In this document: positions 22,680 through 34,523 of the stretch, in pieces | Layout: every line of letters starts with the position of its first letter | Position numbering within the stretch: position 1 is the first letter of the stretch | Source of the DNA: Pardosa pseudoannulata | Lineage: Eukaryota; Arthropoda; Arachnida; Araneae; Lycosidae | Direction of reading: 5' to 3' | DNA length: 64,000 nt | Assembly (NCBI GenBank): GCA_032207245.1 | Contig: CM063504.1 | Coordinates: forward strand, 16,825,535 to 16,889,534 | The notes under the pieces: model-generated | Database searches by the model: none | What the model saw: only the letters and a program-made list of their open reading frames with translations | Told to the model about the DNA's origin: nothing | Position numbers and translations under genes: made by a program

Positions 22680-23484
22680 TTAAGGTATTTGTCTACGTCG
22701 AAAACGTCATTTTTTGCCAAAAATCAAAAATTTTTTTTATTTCTCTGTTTTAAAATTTCAACTTTAAGACTTCTAAATCTGTTTTTATTTTGTCTCTACG
22801 GCATCTTAAAGAAAAATTACAGCTTTTTAAACATCAGTGACAGCTGTCAAAACAAAACTGAAGTAGCGACTTTGGAACCGGAAGCTGTGAATTTAAAGCC
22901 TTTTAAAGAGCATTTTATCGGACAAAACTTTTAAAATTTCATGAAGATCAGTTTAAACATTTTTCTAGTATTTTTAATAATTAGCAACTTGGCAATTAGA
23001 AAGTTTTGAAGCAAGAAAGTGTGGGAAATTTTAAACATGTATTTAAATTTTTCTTTCATAAATTTCAAACGCGTTTTTCTCAGAATGGTATTTTTAATAA
23101 AATGTTGAAACTTGAAATGTGATTTCTCAAAAAGTTCTTAAAATATTTTGTTGAAAATTATTATGAATGGTTTTAATAGTATTTGCTAGTGAATGACCTA
23201 AAATCATTAAATTAGGATAATTTTTAATGATGTTACACTCATAGTTAGATATAAAGGTAATGAAAATTCGTTAAAAATTCAATATGTATGATTTTGAAGG
23301 ACCAAAATTTTTTACCAAATGCAAATTAAGCATTTATTGGAAATTTTATAAAAACTTCTCCAGGAATGAATTTTTTTAAGTGCAATTATCTATAATAATA
23401 TAAAAAATAAATCTAACAATGTAAAAACATGAACTAGTTTCTAAGTTAAAAAAAAAGTGCTCCGAACGTAGACGGATACCCTAA
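22680..23484. mobile_element. TTAA-bounded element, group II copy 1
   Basis: The left end TTAAGGTATTTGTCTACG and right end CGTAGACGGATACCCTAA are inverted repeats of about 18 bp. The interior matches the copy at 50138-51091 almost throughout (for example AACGTCATTTTTTGCC, ACAGCTGTCAAAACAAAAC, AATTAGCAACTTGGCAATTA). The right target site has mutated to CTAA. The 100-codon frame at 22632-22934 straddles the left boundary and differs between copies, so it is not a gene. Confidence 0.85.
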
Positions 23485-24638
23485 AGAGACAAAATACATT
23501 TTAGCTTTGTATTTTAGCCTCGAGAAAAAGCAACTTTAAATTAAATATATATTGCATCCAAGTTCAAATTCTGAAATTTATTTTACACGGTAACACTCAG
23601 AATGCAGTTTTACATTAATTTTTTGGAAGAATAGTTGAAGATTTCTCAAAGAATTTCCATCATTGAGTACGCCCCTTAAAATTATCGCCAAATCGAGAAA
23701 GATGTAAATAAACAAAAAACGGTAAATGAAAAAGACATTTACATGGTAAAAAACAGGTATGATGCATGGGTAGAAATTGTGTTCTTTCTTTTCGTTTTCA
23801 CCTGCACTCTCTGCTGAATCATTGTTTGCTTACAGAAGGGAAAGAGCAGAGAGAGAGAGAGAGATAAAAAAAAGGATAATGATTTCACTTTTACTGATTG
23901 TCTTTTGAATCCCCTTTCTATCATTTGTTGTCAGTAGTCTTCGTTAATGAGGGATTTATACACTATTAAATCGACCCGCAGTGTCAAAGAAATAATTAGC
24001 TATCATCATTAAGCATTCTTTAAACGATATAAATTTATACTTCTAAAGAGAGCTGTTTAAGCTGCTGGAAAGACATGCTGGTCAGATCAGTCAAAATTTT
24101 ACGATGAGCGGACTCAAATGAAAGACAGCTGAGAAGTTATGGTTGAAATCGAATGCGATTCAGTATATGTCAGACATTCTACTAAAATATACTGCATATA
24201 TTCATGAACAAAAAAATGTATACAGAAAATAAATGAATTACAAAAACGTAGGAAGGTATATACAAAATTAGATACAAAAATGTTTTGTCATGATTATAAA
24301 ACAAAAATTAAAAATCTTTCATGACCTTTTTTATCCATTTTTTTTATTTTTTGGTTGTGATTTTTTAAGCATGCTATTAGTTTTTGGATTCGCACTGGTA
24401 ACAATTTTTTTTTTTTTTTTTTGCTGTTTCTAAAATATTTGCACATTCATGTGCAAGGTCGATTCTGGAATTTTAGCCTGTGTGCTAAATAGTTCGCTGC
24501 CTCCTATCATTACGGATTTCTAGTAGATTCATAACTTAAACCATTTTTCATAGATTGATTTTATGGGTGCTTCATGTAACTTGATCATGCACAAAAAGTA
24601 AAATTGCATACATTCTATACTTTGATTTTTTTTTCTTA
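23485..24638. other. AT-rich DNA with short poly(T) and (GA)n tracts
   Basis: It contains an AGAGAGAGAGAGAGA run near 23848-23864 and a T-rich stretch near 24404-24422. No gene or mobile element is recognised. Confidence 0.45.
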
Positions 24639-24639
24639 T

Positions 24640-24924
24640 TTGCACATTGCATGGGGGACACGTACTAGTACGTCTTCTGACGATTGATACTTGAACGCGG
24701 TCACGTACTAGTACGGGTTAGTGTAACAACACGGTTTGTTCGTGGGTACAAAAATAACGGTATATACAGGAAAATGAAGCCGAATGTTCTTGTCTACTAC
24801 ATAGATTCTGGAAAAACTTAGACAAATAAAAACTAGTTTTTACATCAGTTGATTCGGAACCACAGAACGGGAAGGTTGATTAAAAAATCAATTTAAATTT
24901 AAAATTAACTTTTTATTTATCCTT

Positions 24925-24962
<38 letters not shown>

Positions 24963-25134
24963 TATTTGTCTATTTATATATTTGTTTATATATTTCAATA
25001 TAAAATACGAAAAGTTGGTTAAAAAATTAAATAATTATCTATTTATTAAGATTTAACTGAATAAATAAATTTACTCACAAAACGCACGCTCCCGGTACAA
25101 TTCCGCTGCGAAATGTACCCACACAATGTGTTAA
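24640..25134 (+). mobile_element. TTAA-bounded element, group I copy 1
   Basis: The left subterminal region carries the palindrome CGTACTAGTACG twice (near 24662 and 24707). The right end has GGTACAATTCCGCTGCGAAA and then TGTACCCACACAATGTGTTAA. The same layout occurs at 32319-32947 (inverted) and 40766-41290. The left TTAA is mutated here (ATTTGCACATTGC for TTAACACATTGT). A TA microsatellite (24928-24959) has expanded inside. No coding capacity is visible. Confidence 0.75.
24928..24959. repeat. (TA)n microsatellite inside a group I element
   Basis: About 16 TA units, at the same internal position as the TA-rich tract of the copy at 32319-32947. This suggests the element carries a microsatellite seed. 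Confidence 0.9.
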
Positions 25135-25787
25135 CAAAAATATGCATAATTATGAAAAACGATAAAATGCATCCACAAAGTTAGAATTCCATTCTTCTTT
25201 CTCAGTTCAGTAATATTATTCAATAATTCTAAATTCATGCAATTTAGCTTTTGTAAACTAACAATCTAGATCGGTTAACATAAAGAACTTCTCAAAATTT
25301 TGATCATGCAACATGAATTAGAACGAAAGTAAAGTCAAATTTCTGACTGGTATCGAACCGACGACCTGTTTTTGTTGATACTATAGTTGATTTAGACTAC
25401 CACGTTCCCTGGAACATTTTGGTTCCGTTACGATCCTTCAAAGATTCCTCGAGAAAGTTTTATGTACCCTCGTAATATTAAAGAAATCCAACAAATTTAT
25501 TCTTTAATTTTTCACTAAACCCTCCTTACATAGAATTATTTGTAAATAGAACTCCAGAAGTGAAACAATAGGAAACAAAAAATCTATGTGACAAGGAGTC
25601 ATTCAAACCACACCCGACATTATAACACAAGGAGGAAATATCCATCAATATATCATTTTACTTGTATCATTTCATTAAATAAATTCTTCCATTCACGTCA
25701 CCTTTTCTTTTAAGTATTATCTACATTTTTATACTGTTTTATTTTTATGTTTACACCTAACCAGAGATTAATAATTGGTACTAAGTT
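25135..25787. other. AT-rich DNA with a weak tRNA-like segment
   Basis: On the minus strand, near 25340-25410, GTCGGTTCGATACCAG resembles a B box, with a GTGGTAGTC-type A box about 50 bp upstream. The intervening arms do not pair convincingly. It may be the head of another SINE. Nothing else is recognised. Confidence 0.3.
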
Positions 25788-25800
25788 TCTCCTTAAGTAA

Positions 25801-25950
25801 TAGCCGTACGATGGCCAAATGAGAGTCCACGGGTTCAAATCCCGCTCATAACATGGTTGTTCGTGGCTGTTCAGAATTGGCTTCAAGCAGTAGGTCCCAG
25901 TCTCATTAGTCCTCGGGTAGAAAACAAGAACAGACAAAAGCGCTGCAAAC
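25801..25950 (+). mobile_element. SINE-A copy, plus orientation, with short TSD
   Basis: It reads from a tRNA-like head (GATGGCC) through a B box (GGGTTCAAATCCC) into the SINE-A body (GGCTTCAAGCAGTAGGTCCC, AGTCTCATTAG). The region between A and B boxes is shortened relative to the copies at 33307 and 48493. TCTCCTTAA flanks both sides (25788-25796 and 25954-25962), a plausible target duplication. Confidence 0.75.
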
Positions 25951-26319
25951 CTATCTCCTTAAAAAATATTTATTTCGGAGTGCCGTTGCCATGTACGAGG
26001 TAAAAAAACAAGGGGATGCATTCATGGATAAAAAGTTTGAGAACTACTGCTTTAGACAATTAAGTATGCTGTAAATTGCAGTTGCTTTCGGATGTGGTAA
26101 TAAACAAAGCAGAAATACAATTTTAGCTAATGGTGTTAGACGACTGAAGTTTAATGACAGTTTTTTTTTGCATTTAAATGAATTTTTTTTTTAGATTTTT
26201 TTTTGTCATATTTTATGTAACGGTATTATTTGTATTCATGCTAGAAAAATGGAATTAAAAGTTGAATACTTTTATAACTGGGATGGAAAGTGCTTGGTCC
26301 CTGTTTAGAGAAAAAAAAT

Positions 26320-26570
26320 TCGCTATCCAATCGTGGGTCGACGTGTCTTAATTTTTATGAACGTCTCTCTTTTTTTAACGTCACACCTGTCAATCAGGTA
26401 TGTTCAGGCGTACATTAGCCACAGACAAGCGCGCGATTTCGTGTTTTCAGGAAATCCGGAAATTTATTTTCTCTTCTCCTCCCCTTCCCGCTTCTTTTTA
26501 CCTTATTTTCGTTCTTTCTCCGCTGTTCATTCATTGTCACTCTTTTTATCAGGAATCGTTAACTAAATGG
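26320..26570. promoter_or_regulatory. Candidate regulatory block with a PBX-MEIS site
   Basis: A non-repetitive, less AT-rich patch contains CTGTCAATCA at 26387-26396, the exact reverse complement of TGATTGACAG, the composite PBX-MEIS/PREP site. The site sits within the near-palindrome ACCTGTCAATCAGGT. The two overlapping frames here (26333-26566 and 26400-26681) show no recognisable domain. Confidence 0.35.
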
Positions 26571-26959
26571 TTGCGTGACTTTTTTTTCTTCCACATATCT
26601 ATATCACGCGGCAATATCACACTGATCATGTCAACGCATCTTTCAACTAAGAACAGATTTTTTTTTTTATTATTGCTATAAAATTTCCGGTATCCTTAAA
26701 GTCGAGATATTTTTTTTTTAATATTGATGAAAAAAATTTAAATAACAAATAATTGACGAGATATTCATTTATGTTAAGGAAAATATTATAGATTTAGAAA
26801 AATCGAGTACAGTCTAAAAGACTTTGTGGGTCGCATTGGAATATTGTTATTTTAATCGAAAACAAACTAACTCAATCATAATTAACTTTTAAAATAAATT
26901 TATGGCGATTCGATGCTAAATTTACAACCTTAGGCAAGATGTATTTGTTTAGCACCTGC

Positions 26960-27238
26960 TGTAGTAACATTGGCAACTTCGCACATACGAAAATTAATTC
27001 CTGATTAGCTCAACTATTCTTATATAACTCCATTATATAACATAGTTTTGACTCTTACGCATCATCATTAATGTTAACACTCTCATTGGCTCACTAGCGC
27101 CCCACGCTACTATAAAATCCCATATACACGTTTTAGCGGCAGAAGCTTCATATACGATCTATCTCAATAAACTGTTATTTTTACTTCAAATTTTGATGGG
27201 TTTTTTTTTCTCGTCTTATGACTGAACCGTATCCAACA
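26960..27238 (+). mobile_element. Probable LTR of a Gypsy-like retrotransposon
   Basis: The segment starts TGTAGTAACATTGG and ends CCAACA. It contains a TATA box (CTATAAAAT, about 27110-27118) roughly 150 bp in, and a polyadenylation-like CAATAAAC about 55 bp further on. Length and order fit a compact LTR. It is followed directly by TGG, the usual first bases of a tRNA primer-binding site, but no internal coding region follows. This may be a solo LTR or the stub of a deleted element. A target duplication is not clear. Confidence 0.5.
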
Positions 27239-28320
27239 TGGATACCATTTTTTAAATATGTGTTTGTGTGTGTGTCAGGCTCGCAGCCTGTGAAGAAAAA
27301 TGAGAAGGACATCCATTCCAGGTATTGAAAGTTTATTGGAACATCTTCTTACACATTTGCCATTTTCTTTTCAATACCATGCTCAATCCGACAGCAGGTC
27401 ACCAGCCCACAAGATTTACTTTTTCTCTCCTGGAATTTGGCACGCTTCATTATGTTGTTTTATCCCAATATTCTTAAGCTTCACAAAAAGTTCGTTCTCT
27501 TTTTTAATGCTCTCATTTCTAACTTTAAAATTCTAAACTTGAACTACATATGTGTGTGTGGTAAACTTAAAAACCGAATACACTATTTTTTATTATTCAT
27601 AAATGAACTATAGAACATTTAATGATAATAATACGTTAATTATAAAAATAATAACTAATAATCTAATAATATTACATATACTTAATGATTTTTTAAGTCA
27701 ATCTCAGTAATTCACACATTGTAGCAAATGTTACACGTTTGGTTTTCATAGTCAGAACGTATTTCTTAATTTTTTAAGGGTGTCAAATTATAAATTTTAT
27801 GTATTTCGTCTTGGGAATTAAAATTTCACAATGTGGACCACACATGCTTTATCAGGGATATCTGAAACTTTGGTGCCTCCAAACATTTTCATGTCCCGGT
27901 GGCTTTGTAATCACAACAAAATTTATATGAGTTTTTAATAAAATGTTAATGTTTTTATTTAGTAGTTAATCATTGAAATATTAGCTTCATTCCTTGAAAA
28001 AACTATGCTTAACATAATCAATAAACATCTCAAATGTTCCATGTTTAAAAAAAAATTTTTGCAGACTCATTTTAAGTCAAAGAATTTATGATCTTTCGTC
28101 TACATTATTTAGTAATTATTTAACAAAAGAGTACTATAAGTAATTGATATACTTTTTATGTATATTATTAGCTATGTCCATCTATAAACCTTTTGTGCCC
28201 GCCATCTCACAAATAACTCAAAATTAATTCGTTTTGAATTTATTACCATTCGTGCAGAAAAGTGTTAGAAACCCTATTTAAATAAACCATTAGACAGTGC
28301 TGATAGTTGGGTTAGTAATA
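27239..28320. other. AT-rich DNA before the mariner relic
   Basis: No gene is recognised. The word AAGGGTGTCAAATT near 27776 could be a decayed end of the mariner element whose other end may be GGAACACCCTTTATT near 28722 (inverse GGGTGTTCC), but the similarity is short. Confidence 0.35.
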
Positions 28321-28660
28321 TGGTTTCAACAAGACTGTGCGCCGCATGCTATACATCCCGTGAAACATACGATACATTTCCTGGCCTCATACTCTCGGTA
28401 ATAAGAATTGGTTTCCTAGATCGTGTGACTTAACACCATTGGATTTCTTTCTACGCGACAATTTGAAGTCAAAGGTCTACGCTAACAAGTCCGCAAGCAC
28501 GCGTGCACTGAAGGATGAAGTTCAACGCTGCAATAACGAAATTCAGAAAAATTTACGCAAAATGGTCAAGGAAAATTTCGATAGAGTGCTTATATGCAGA
28601 CAGAGCTTATGGAGGCCATTTACTCTTTGTGTTATTCCATACATCCTGTGTACTTTACAA
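28321..28660 (+). pseudogene. Mariner-type (DD34D-like) transposase relic
   Basis: Conceptual translation gives WFQQDCAPHA (from 28321), stop codons, then NWFPRSCDLTPLDFFL (from 28406, shifted frame) and KSKVYANKSASTRALKDEV. After a further shift comes AYGGHLLFVLFHT near 28605-28645. The QQD...DLTPLDFF pair holds the second and third acidic catalytic residues of the mariner DDD triad, and the GGHL...FHT ending is typical of the family C-terminus. At least two frameshifts and in-frame stops make it dead. The N-terminal helix-turn-helix half is not recognisable upstream. Confidence 0.85.
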
Positions 28661-29135
28661 TTCAATAGAATGTAATAATTTAAAGAAACTGTTTTTATGT
28701 AATTCAAATCTTGCATTAATTCTGGAACACCCTTTATTCAATTGTACTCTTCGTGACGAGAAAGTTAAGGATGACTGTTTAGAATAAAGTAGCTTTTGAT
28801 AAAGTAGCTTTTAATATCCTTTACCTTTTAACTTAAATTATTAAAAGTGAACTATTAGGCTGTTTGCTATTGGCTTATACATTATTCGACGAATTTAAAT
28901 TCATATTCGCATTAGCATTTTAACTCTTCAAACTGATTACTGTGTAAATCAATCCATTTCTTTTCATTCATATAATCGATCAAAATTTCCTCGTGCACTC
29001 CGACTTCAACTGTGCGAGCACACTGCAAACTTTATATGTGCGTGCATGCGTGAGCACCACAATAGTTTGAAGTCACATTATATTTAAACTTTGTCAGAAA
29101 TTAGAGTAAAAAAATTAAACCCGAAGGATAAAAGA
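28661..29135. other. Probable mariner 3' flank and unassigned AT-rich DNA
   Basis: The first 80 bp may include the 3' end of the mariner element (TTCTGGAACACCC near 28720). The rest shows nothing recognisable. Confidence 0.4.
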
Positions 29136-29650
29136 TTAACCGTTTAATGCCGAGTCATTTCTGCCGATTAGAGATCTATGCATATCTTAAGTTATGGACT
29201 GCACAGAATAAAATAAATATGAAGTTTAAACAACTTTCAGTGCTAAAGTACGTCACATTAGTGATTAGCTGTCGGTTTAAAATCCTATGATGCCATTATT
29301 GAAAAGGAAATACTTTGTGAAAAAAAGATTTATTTGGTATTACGTGTAAAATAAGTACTGTGAAATGTAGTTTCATAATAGGTAAAATACTTATGATTTC
29401 AGTCTAAGTATTTTACCAAAAAAGTAAATTTATGTATGCTGTTCCAAATATAAAGTGTCGATCTTAATGGAAAATCTATAAATAGATATTCTATAAGAAA
29501 TATTCTATAAATAGATCAAAATTTTTTAGATTGTTCATAAGCTTGCCCTCTACCTATTCTCAAAATGAAAATTCGTTCAAAGAAAACAAAAATTCTACAA
29601 ATTATTTTTTAGCGGTATCTAAAATGAGATGCTAGGCATTAAAGGGTTAA
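29136..29650. mobile_element. TTAA-bounded element, group III copy 2 (shortest, reference-like)
   Basis: The ends are TTAACCGTTTAATGCC and GGCATTAAAGGGTTAA, an inverted repeat of about 16 bp with two mismatches and TTAA on both sides. The 515-bp interior matches the elements at 16002-17513 and 35238-36464 (words such as CACAGAATAAAATAAAT, CCTATGATGCCATT, TTTATTTGGTATTA). No transposase is visible. It is the most compact copy and the best guide to the family. Confidence 0.8.
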
Positions 29651-29744
29651 AAAATAGGTAAAAATAACAAATAGTATGTTAATCCACCATAGTCTTTACA
29701 TAAGTACAAATTAAAAATAAAAATACCCAGAGTTCTCGCTTTCT

Positions 29745-30780
29745 TTCAATTTGTGCAATTTCCTCAATCCTCGCATCTCTCCCCTTTCCCCCAAACCCCG
29801 CCTGATCAACCAATCCGAAATTCTCTCGGCACTAACCAGTCTTTATTGCAAAAGGCAATAAACATTAATAACCGAAGCGCTTTAAAAATTTTTCCAGATT
29901 CGTGCCTCTGAACCGCAGAGCCGAAGTAAATTTAAAATAATTAAACACTTCCCGCGGCCGGCGAGTTACCACCATAAACGTACTTCGCTTAAAAGGCATT
30001 TAAAACTGTCACCGCCGCAGAAACACACACCTATTCAAGAGAAGAGAAAGGTAACGATAAGAAGGCTATTAAAACAGAAAACTTACAAACATTCTCCTGG
30101 AGCACATCCCCTTGCCTTCTCTCGCTCTCTTTTAAAACACTTTGACATATTTTAAAACCAGCTGCAATAACAATAATAAAAAAGAGAGGGAGAAGAAGAA
30201 GGCCCCATAATCCATTCGAGTAAATATTATTACAGAAATGCACGCGCTAGGGGTATCCTGCCTGTCCTTCGATTTAATTTACCTTTTCCGGCAATTACGG
30301 GGAAAACCGGTTTCCCCCCGCCAGTTAAAGTCGCGCTGAAACCCAACTTTACTAATGAAAACGGAGTGCAGGCTCATTAAAAAGGGAACAAGACTTATAG
30401 GAAACCGAAAATCGTTTAATTGCCGCATTTTAAAACTCGCGCAAAACCCAGAACAAAATGCAGCATTTCCCACGCGCGGAATTTATTTAAAATTAGAAAA
30501 CTCTTGTTTAAATTGTGTTCCCGAGAGAAAAAGTTCGGAGATACCACGTGCCTTGGGGATGCCAAAGTGTGAGGGGGATAGCCGCCGCCTCAGAGGCACA
30601 GTAAGTTAAGTCCGGAGCGAATCGGATTTTATCGACGCGGTATATTAGTTTCTGTTTCTCTCGGTGCCGCGGTTCCGGAGAGAAAAGCGTTTCGGTGGGA
30701 TGGGCGTTTGTTTAAATATCGCTCCGGCCTTGCGTCAAATTCAACGGAGGGCGTTTACGCGTGTTTAACAAGACAGACTT
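29745..30780. promoter_or_regulatory. 1-kb less AT-rich block, strongest non-coding candidate
   Basis: Over about 1 kb the sequence loses microsatellites and poly-A/T runs and becomes markedly richer in G, C and CpG (for example 29935-29960, 30640-30760). Homeodomain-like TTTAATTG and CATTAATA words recur. A perfect 8-bp-arm inverted repeat TTTATTGC-AAAAG-GCAATAAA sits at 29842-29862; GCAATAAA fits Caudal/Abd-B-type sites. The frames at 30031-30243, 30279-30473 and 30355-30609 overlap on opposite strands and lack recognisable domains. I read it as conserved regulatory DNA or an unrecognised promoter/5' exon. Confidence 0.4.
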
Positions 30781-31676
30781 AACTAGACAGAAAAATGATT
30801 AATATTCACAAATTTTTTTAACGAAGCCATCGGGTTTTATTTATTTATTTATTGGTAAATAAAAATGCTAATAACTTTCAAATGAAATTTAAAGGAAAAA
30901 GATATTTAGAAATATTTTAGTAAAATTAATTTCTATTTATCGTTAAGAATGTTCAGATAATTTGTGTTTTATCATGTTTTATTGTTATTTTTAGCCGTAC
31001 ACTGTACGGATATTTTATATTCAATATATCTATTTTTGTTTTATATAACATCATTAATTATCATTATATTACTCAGAGATAATTATAATACATAACATAT
31101 ATATGAAACATATGATAACTATAACAATTCTGTTACGGTTGTGTGGCAATAGTTTGTAGAAGAATTGTAGATTACAAATTGATGGCCGCATGCTGATGAT
31201 GCCAGTTTTTAAAATATTAAAACTGTTGAGCTCGATTTTTTTTTCTTAAATTCTGCAATGATCTATGCTTTCCGCGTTGACAAAAAGGATAAAAGACTTT
31301 AAAAATGACATATTCAACCAAAAGAATGAAATAACCTTTTGGGAAGGGGGGCATCCTGAAAAGTCAAGCTAGGGGTACATTTCATAAGTAGAATTTTTGC
31401 AGTCAATTATTTTATTATAACATTTTTTCTTATTTTTTTTTCATAATTTAATTTTATAGTAAACATTTTACAAAACTAAGTATGCAATTTCAGTATTTCG
31501 TCGAATAACAATGCACAATTTGACATGCTAATTAATATAAATTGTATAAAAGTAAGAGAATATAGATATCCAATTTAACTCATATATAGATTCTAAACAT
31601 ATATTACACATTGAAATTAACTGGCTTATATGCAGTGCATTGGTCTCATTTTTAATAAATACTATTAGACGACTCA

Positions 31677-31679
<3 letters not shown>
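30781..31679. other. AT-rich DNA, nothing recognised
   Basis: About 900 bp without a recognisable gene or element. A (TTTA)4 run is at about 30837-30853. Confidence 0.5.

Positions 31680-31742
<63 letters not shown>
31680..31742. repeat. (TA)n microsatellite
   Basis: About 31 uninterrupted TA units. Confidence 0.97.
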
Positions 31743-31743
<1 letters not shown>

Positions 31744-32318
31744 TGAAACATTCTTGTAGATTTTAAAATGCATTTGACAGTTGAAAAAATTAAGTTCTCG
31801 TAAGTAAGTCTCGTTCTTGTTTTGTATTCATGAACATTTAAATTTCCTTTACATTCTCTATTACAAATATTGCTATTTCATATATCGAAAGACATATCTC
31901 GAAATAAAATATATGCTAAGTGCACTTGGAGATTTTAAATTTCCTGTTTATGGGTACTGAAACATCGAAAAAAAAAGCTTTCCTTTTATAAGACTACCAC
32001 TTCATTAGAAGAAATACGAGTCAAATTATTTTGAAATTAATCTAAAATGCTCCCATGTTAAAACTTTGTTCTTGGCTATTCAGCTATGCAATATTTTTTT
32101 AATTCTAAAACTATTAAAGTTATTGGCATTGTAATTACTAACACTGGTTAAGAAGTATGTTTTATGAAATTAAGATACTGAGTTTTAAAAAAGCCCCACT
32201 GTACTCAAGACGGTAATAAAAAAGGAACAGCCTATATAATATGAATATATATATGTGTGTGTTTATTTATTAAAACTATATCCATTAGATTTAAACTAAA
32301 CCAATAGCGCAAGTTAGG
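31743..32318. other. AT-rich DNA, nothing recognised
   Basis: About 575 bp with no gene or element that I can identify. Confidence 0.5.
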
Positions 32319-32947
32319 TTAATAGCACGTGTGCGGGTACATTTCGCAGCGGATTGTACCGGAATCGGGCGTTTTGCTCGTAAATTTAGTTATTCAGTTA
32401 AATCTCAATAGATCAAAAATTCATTTTTTAACCAACTTTTCGTATTCTATATTGAAATATATAAACAAGTATATAAATAGACAAACAAATATATATATAT
32501 ATATATAATATATATATAATATATAAATACATATTATATATATATAATATATATATATATAAATACATATTATATATACATATAATATATATATATAATA
32601 TATATATAATATATATATATATAATATATAGAAATATATATATAATATACATACATATAATATCATTTTCGCAAGGATAAATATAAAGTTAATTTTAAAA
32701 TAAAATTGATTTTATTTTAATCAACTCTCCCGTTCTATGGTTCCACATCGACTGATGTAAAAACTAGCTTTTATTTGTCTAAATTTTTCCAGGATCTATG
32801 TAGTAGACAAGAACATTCGGCTTCGTTTTCCTGTATATACTGTTATTTTTGTACTCTCGAACAAACCATGTTTTTACACTAATCCATACTAGTACGAGTC
32901 AATCGTCAGAAATCGTACTAGTAGGCGTCCTGCATACAATGTGTTAA
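32319..32947 (-). mobile_element. TTAA-bounded element, group I copy 2 (inverted)
   Basis: Read on the minus strand it starts TTAACACATTGTATGCAGGA, carries CCTACTAGTACGAT and CGTACTAGTATGG, passes a TA-rich core (32489-32660), and ends in a hairpin-forming part (GGTACAATCCGCTGCGAAAT) then GTACCCGCACACG and TTAA. It matches the copy at 24640-25134 along its length. Both TTAA sites are intact. Frames of 74-81 codons over the TA tract are artefacts. Confidence 0.85.
32489..32660. repeat. Degenerate (TA)n/(TAATA)n tract inside group I element
   Basis: TA runs broken every 10-20 bp by an extra A or by ATACATA words. Confidence 0.9.
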
Positions 32948-33293
32948 TTCCTAAAACCATTTAGCCCTGAACTATGATTTTATTCCTTTATAAATTTGAA
33001 TGTAATAAATTATAAGTTTGGATAAAGATATTTTGTTTCATTCGTGACTTATTAACTTTTAACAGAAGAATATTAGTCATTCATTACCATATTTCGAAAA
33101 GTAGTTGCACAACCTTGATGAAATTTGAGGTTGACCAACCTTAAAATAATCAGCATAAAAAAGTAATTATGGCATTTATCATTGCTGTATATGAGAAATG
33201 AATTTTTTCCAGGCAATATATGTCAAGAATTTGATTTAAAAAATTGCCGTTTTCTGTTCCTGATATTAAAATTTTACTTTCTTGAAAACATGT
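32948..33293. other. AT-rich DNA, nothing recognised
   Basis: Spacer between a TTAA element and a SINE. No feature was seen. Confidence 0.5.
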
Positions 33294-33306
33294 AAAACAC
33301 TGTGTG

Positions 33307-33486
33307 GTTTGGTTTGGTTTTTGGAGAGCTACAGTCTACTGTTTTGCACACGAGGGCTAATGAGACCAGGTCATACTGCTTAAAGCCGATTCCGAACGGC
33401 TACGAACATCCATGCCATAGTGGGATTCGAACCCACGAACTCCGGTACCGACGATCAGCGCTCTAACCAATCGGCCAGCGTTCGGC
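33307..33486 (-). mobile_element. SINE-A copy with perfect 13-bp TSD
   Basis: On the minus strand it starts GCCGAACGCT, has an A-box region GGCCGATTGGTTAGAGCGC and a canonical B box GGTTCGAATCC, and continues into the SINE-A body, ending in a CCAAACCAAACC tail. The tRNA-like head provides an internal RNA polymerase III promoter. AAAACACTGTGTG flanks it at 33294-33306 and 33487-33499, a 13-bp target duplication typical of LINE-mediated insertion. The 180-bp copy looks complete. Confidence 0.95.
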
Positions 33487-33499
33487 AAAACACTGTGTG

Positions 33500-34497
33500 A
33501 TCATGCTCTATGTCTAGTTAAAATCATGCTAATTAATTATTTATGTAACTAGCCTGAATTTTCAAAGCAAAGAGTTATTACAGCAGTTTTATGAAAATGG
33601 CAAACGAAATTACTGCAGATTAAATTTCATTAATTTTTCTTGGAGTAATCAAATTATTGATTGTTGGCCGTTTGAAATCGAGAAAACACAAAACATAAAA
33701 TTTCTTCTGTATCGAAAAGAAAAAAATACATAAAAAGAAACCCAAAAACCAAATATAGCATGAATTTTTTTACCTCGTGCATTTGCTGTATTTGATCAAC
33801 ATGACAAATTGATACAAGTCATTAAACGAAAAGAAAATTTAAAAGGAAAATTACAATGATAGCCTAAACTTAGTAAACAAAATGTTTAAACTTTTAATTT
33901 CAAAACATGCTAATTATAAATGCACTTCAAAATACAGTGATAATAAATTCATACTAATCAGAATATTCATTGGTATACTTATATTTTTTTATAAAACGCC
34001 CCCTTCATCTATAAAAACATATACAGACTCTTATAAAGCTAAATGAATGATTTAAAAAAGATTTTTCACGGTGTATTAAGTTCATCCCCCAGTAACTTAT
34101 AATAGGTATAAAAATAGGATGATAAATGATGCAGTAAAATTAATAAACTAATAAGTAGACTAGAAAATTAAAGGGAAATTTCATTATTAATAACTTACAA
34201 TAAATGCAATGAATAAGCTTAGATATATTATTCATAAATCTATTACTGGTTATCGTAAATTATAGGTCGACTAATGATGGATAGGTTTGTTAATTTTTTG
34301 CTATCCATTTCGATTTGATTCAGCTTTTAACTTTCAGATTAAAAATATTAACAGGCAGTTAATATGTATTGATGTAATAAAATTAAAATTAGGCCTTGAA
34401 TATTGTAAATTTTGCTCAAAGGTTTGATATTTATTGTAGCTTGGAATTTTTTGATATTTTTATGAATGACTTATTTCTGTATTCTTATCTACTCCTC
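33500..34497. other. AT-rich DNA, nothing recognised
   Basis: About 1 kb with no recognisable gene or repeat. Confidence 0.5.
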
Positions 34498-34523
34498 ATA
34501 TATATATATATATATATATATAT
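34498..34523. repeat. (TA)n microsatellite
   Basis: Thirteen TA units. Confidence 0.95.

Noticed and set aside
22632..22934. 100-codon plus-strand frame
   Set aside because: It crosses the boundary of a TTAA-bounded element, and the homologous part of the second copy (50138-51091) does not conserve it.
33420..33484. A tRNA gene on the minus strand
   Set aside because: The pol III boxes belong to a SINE with a body, tail and 13-bp target duplication. The arms do not fold as a mature tRNA.
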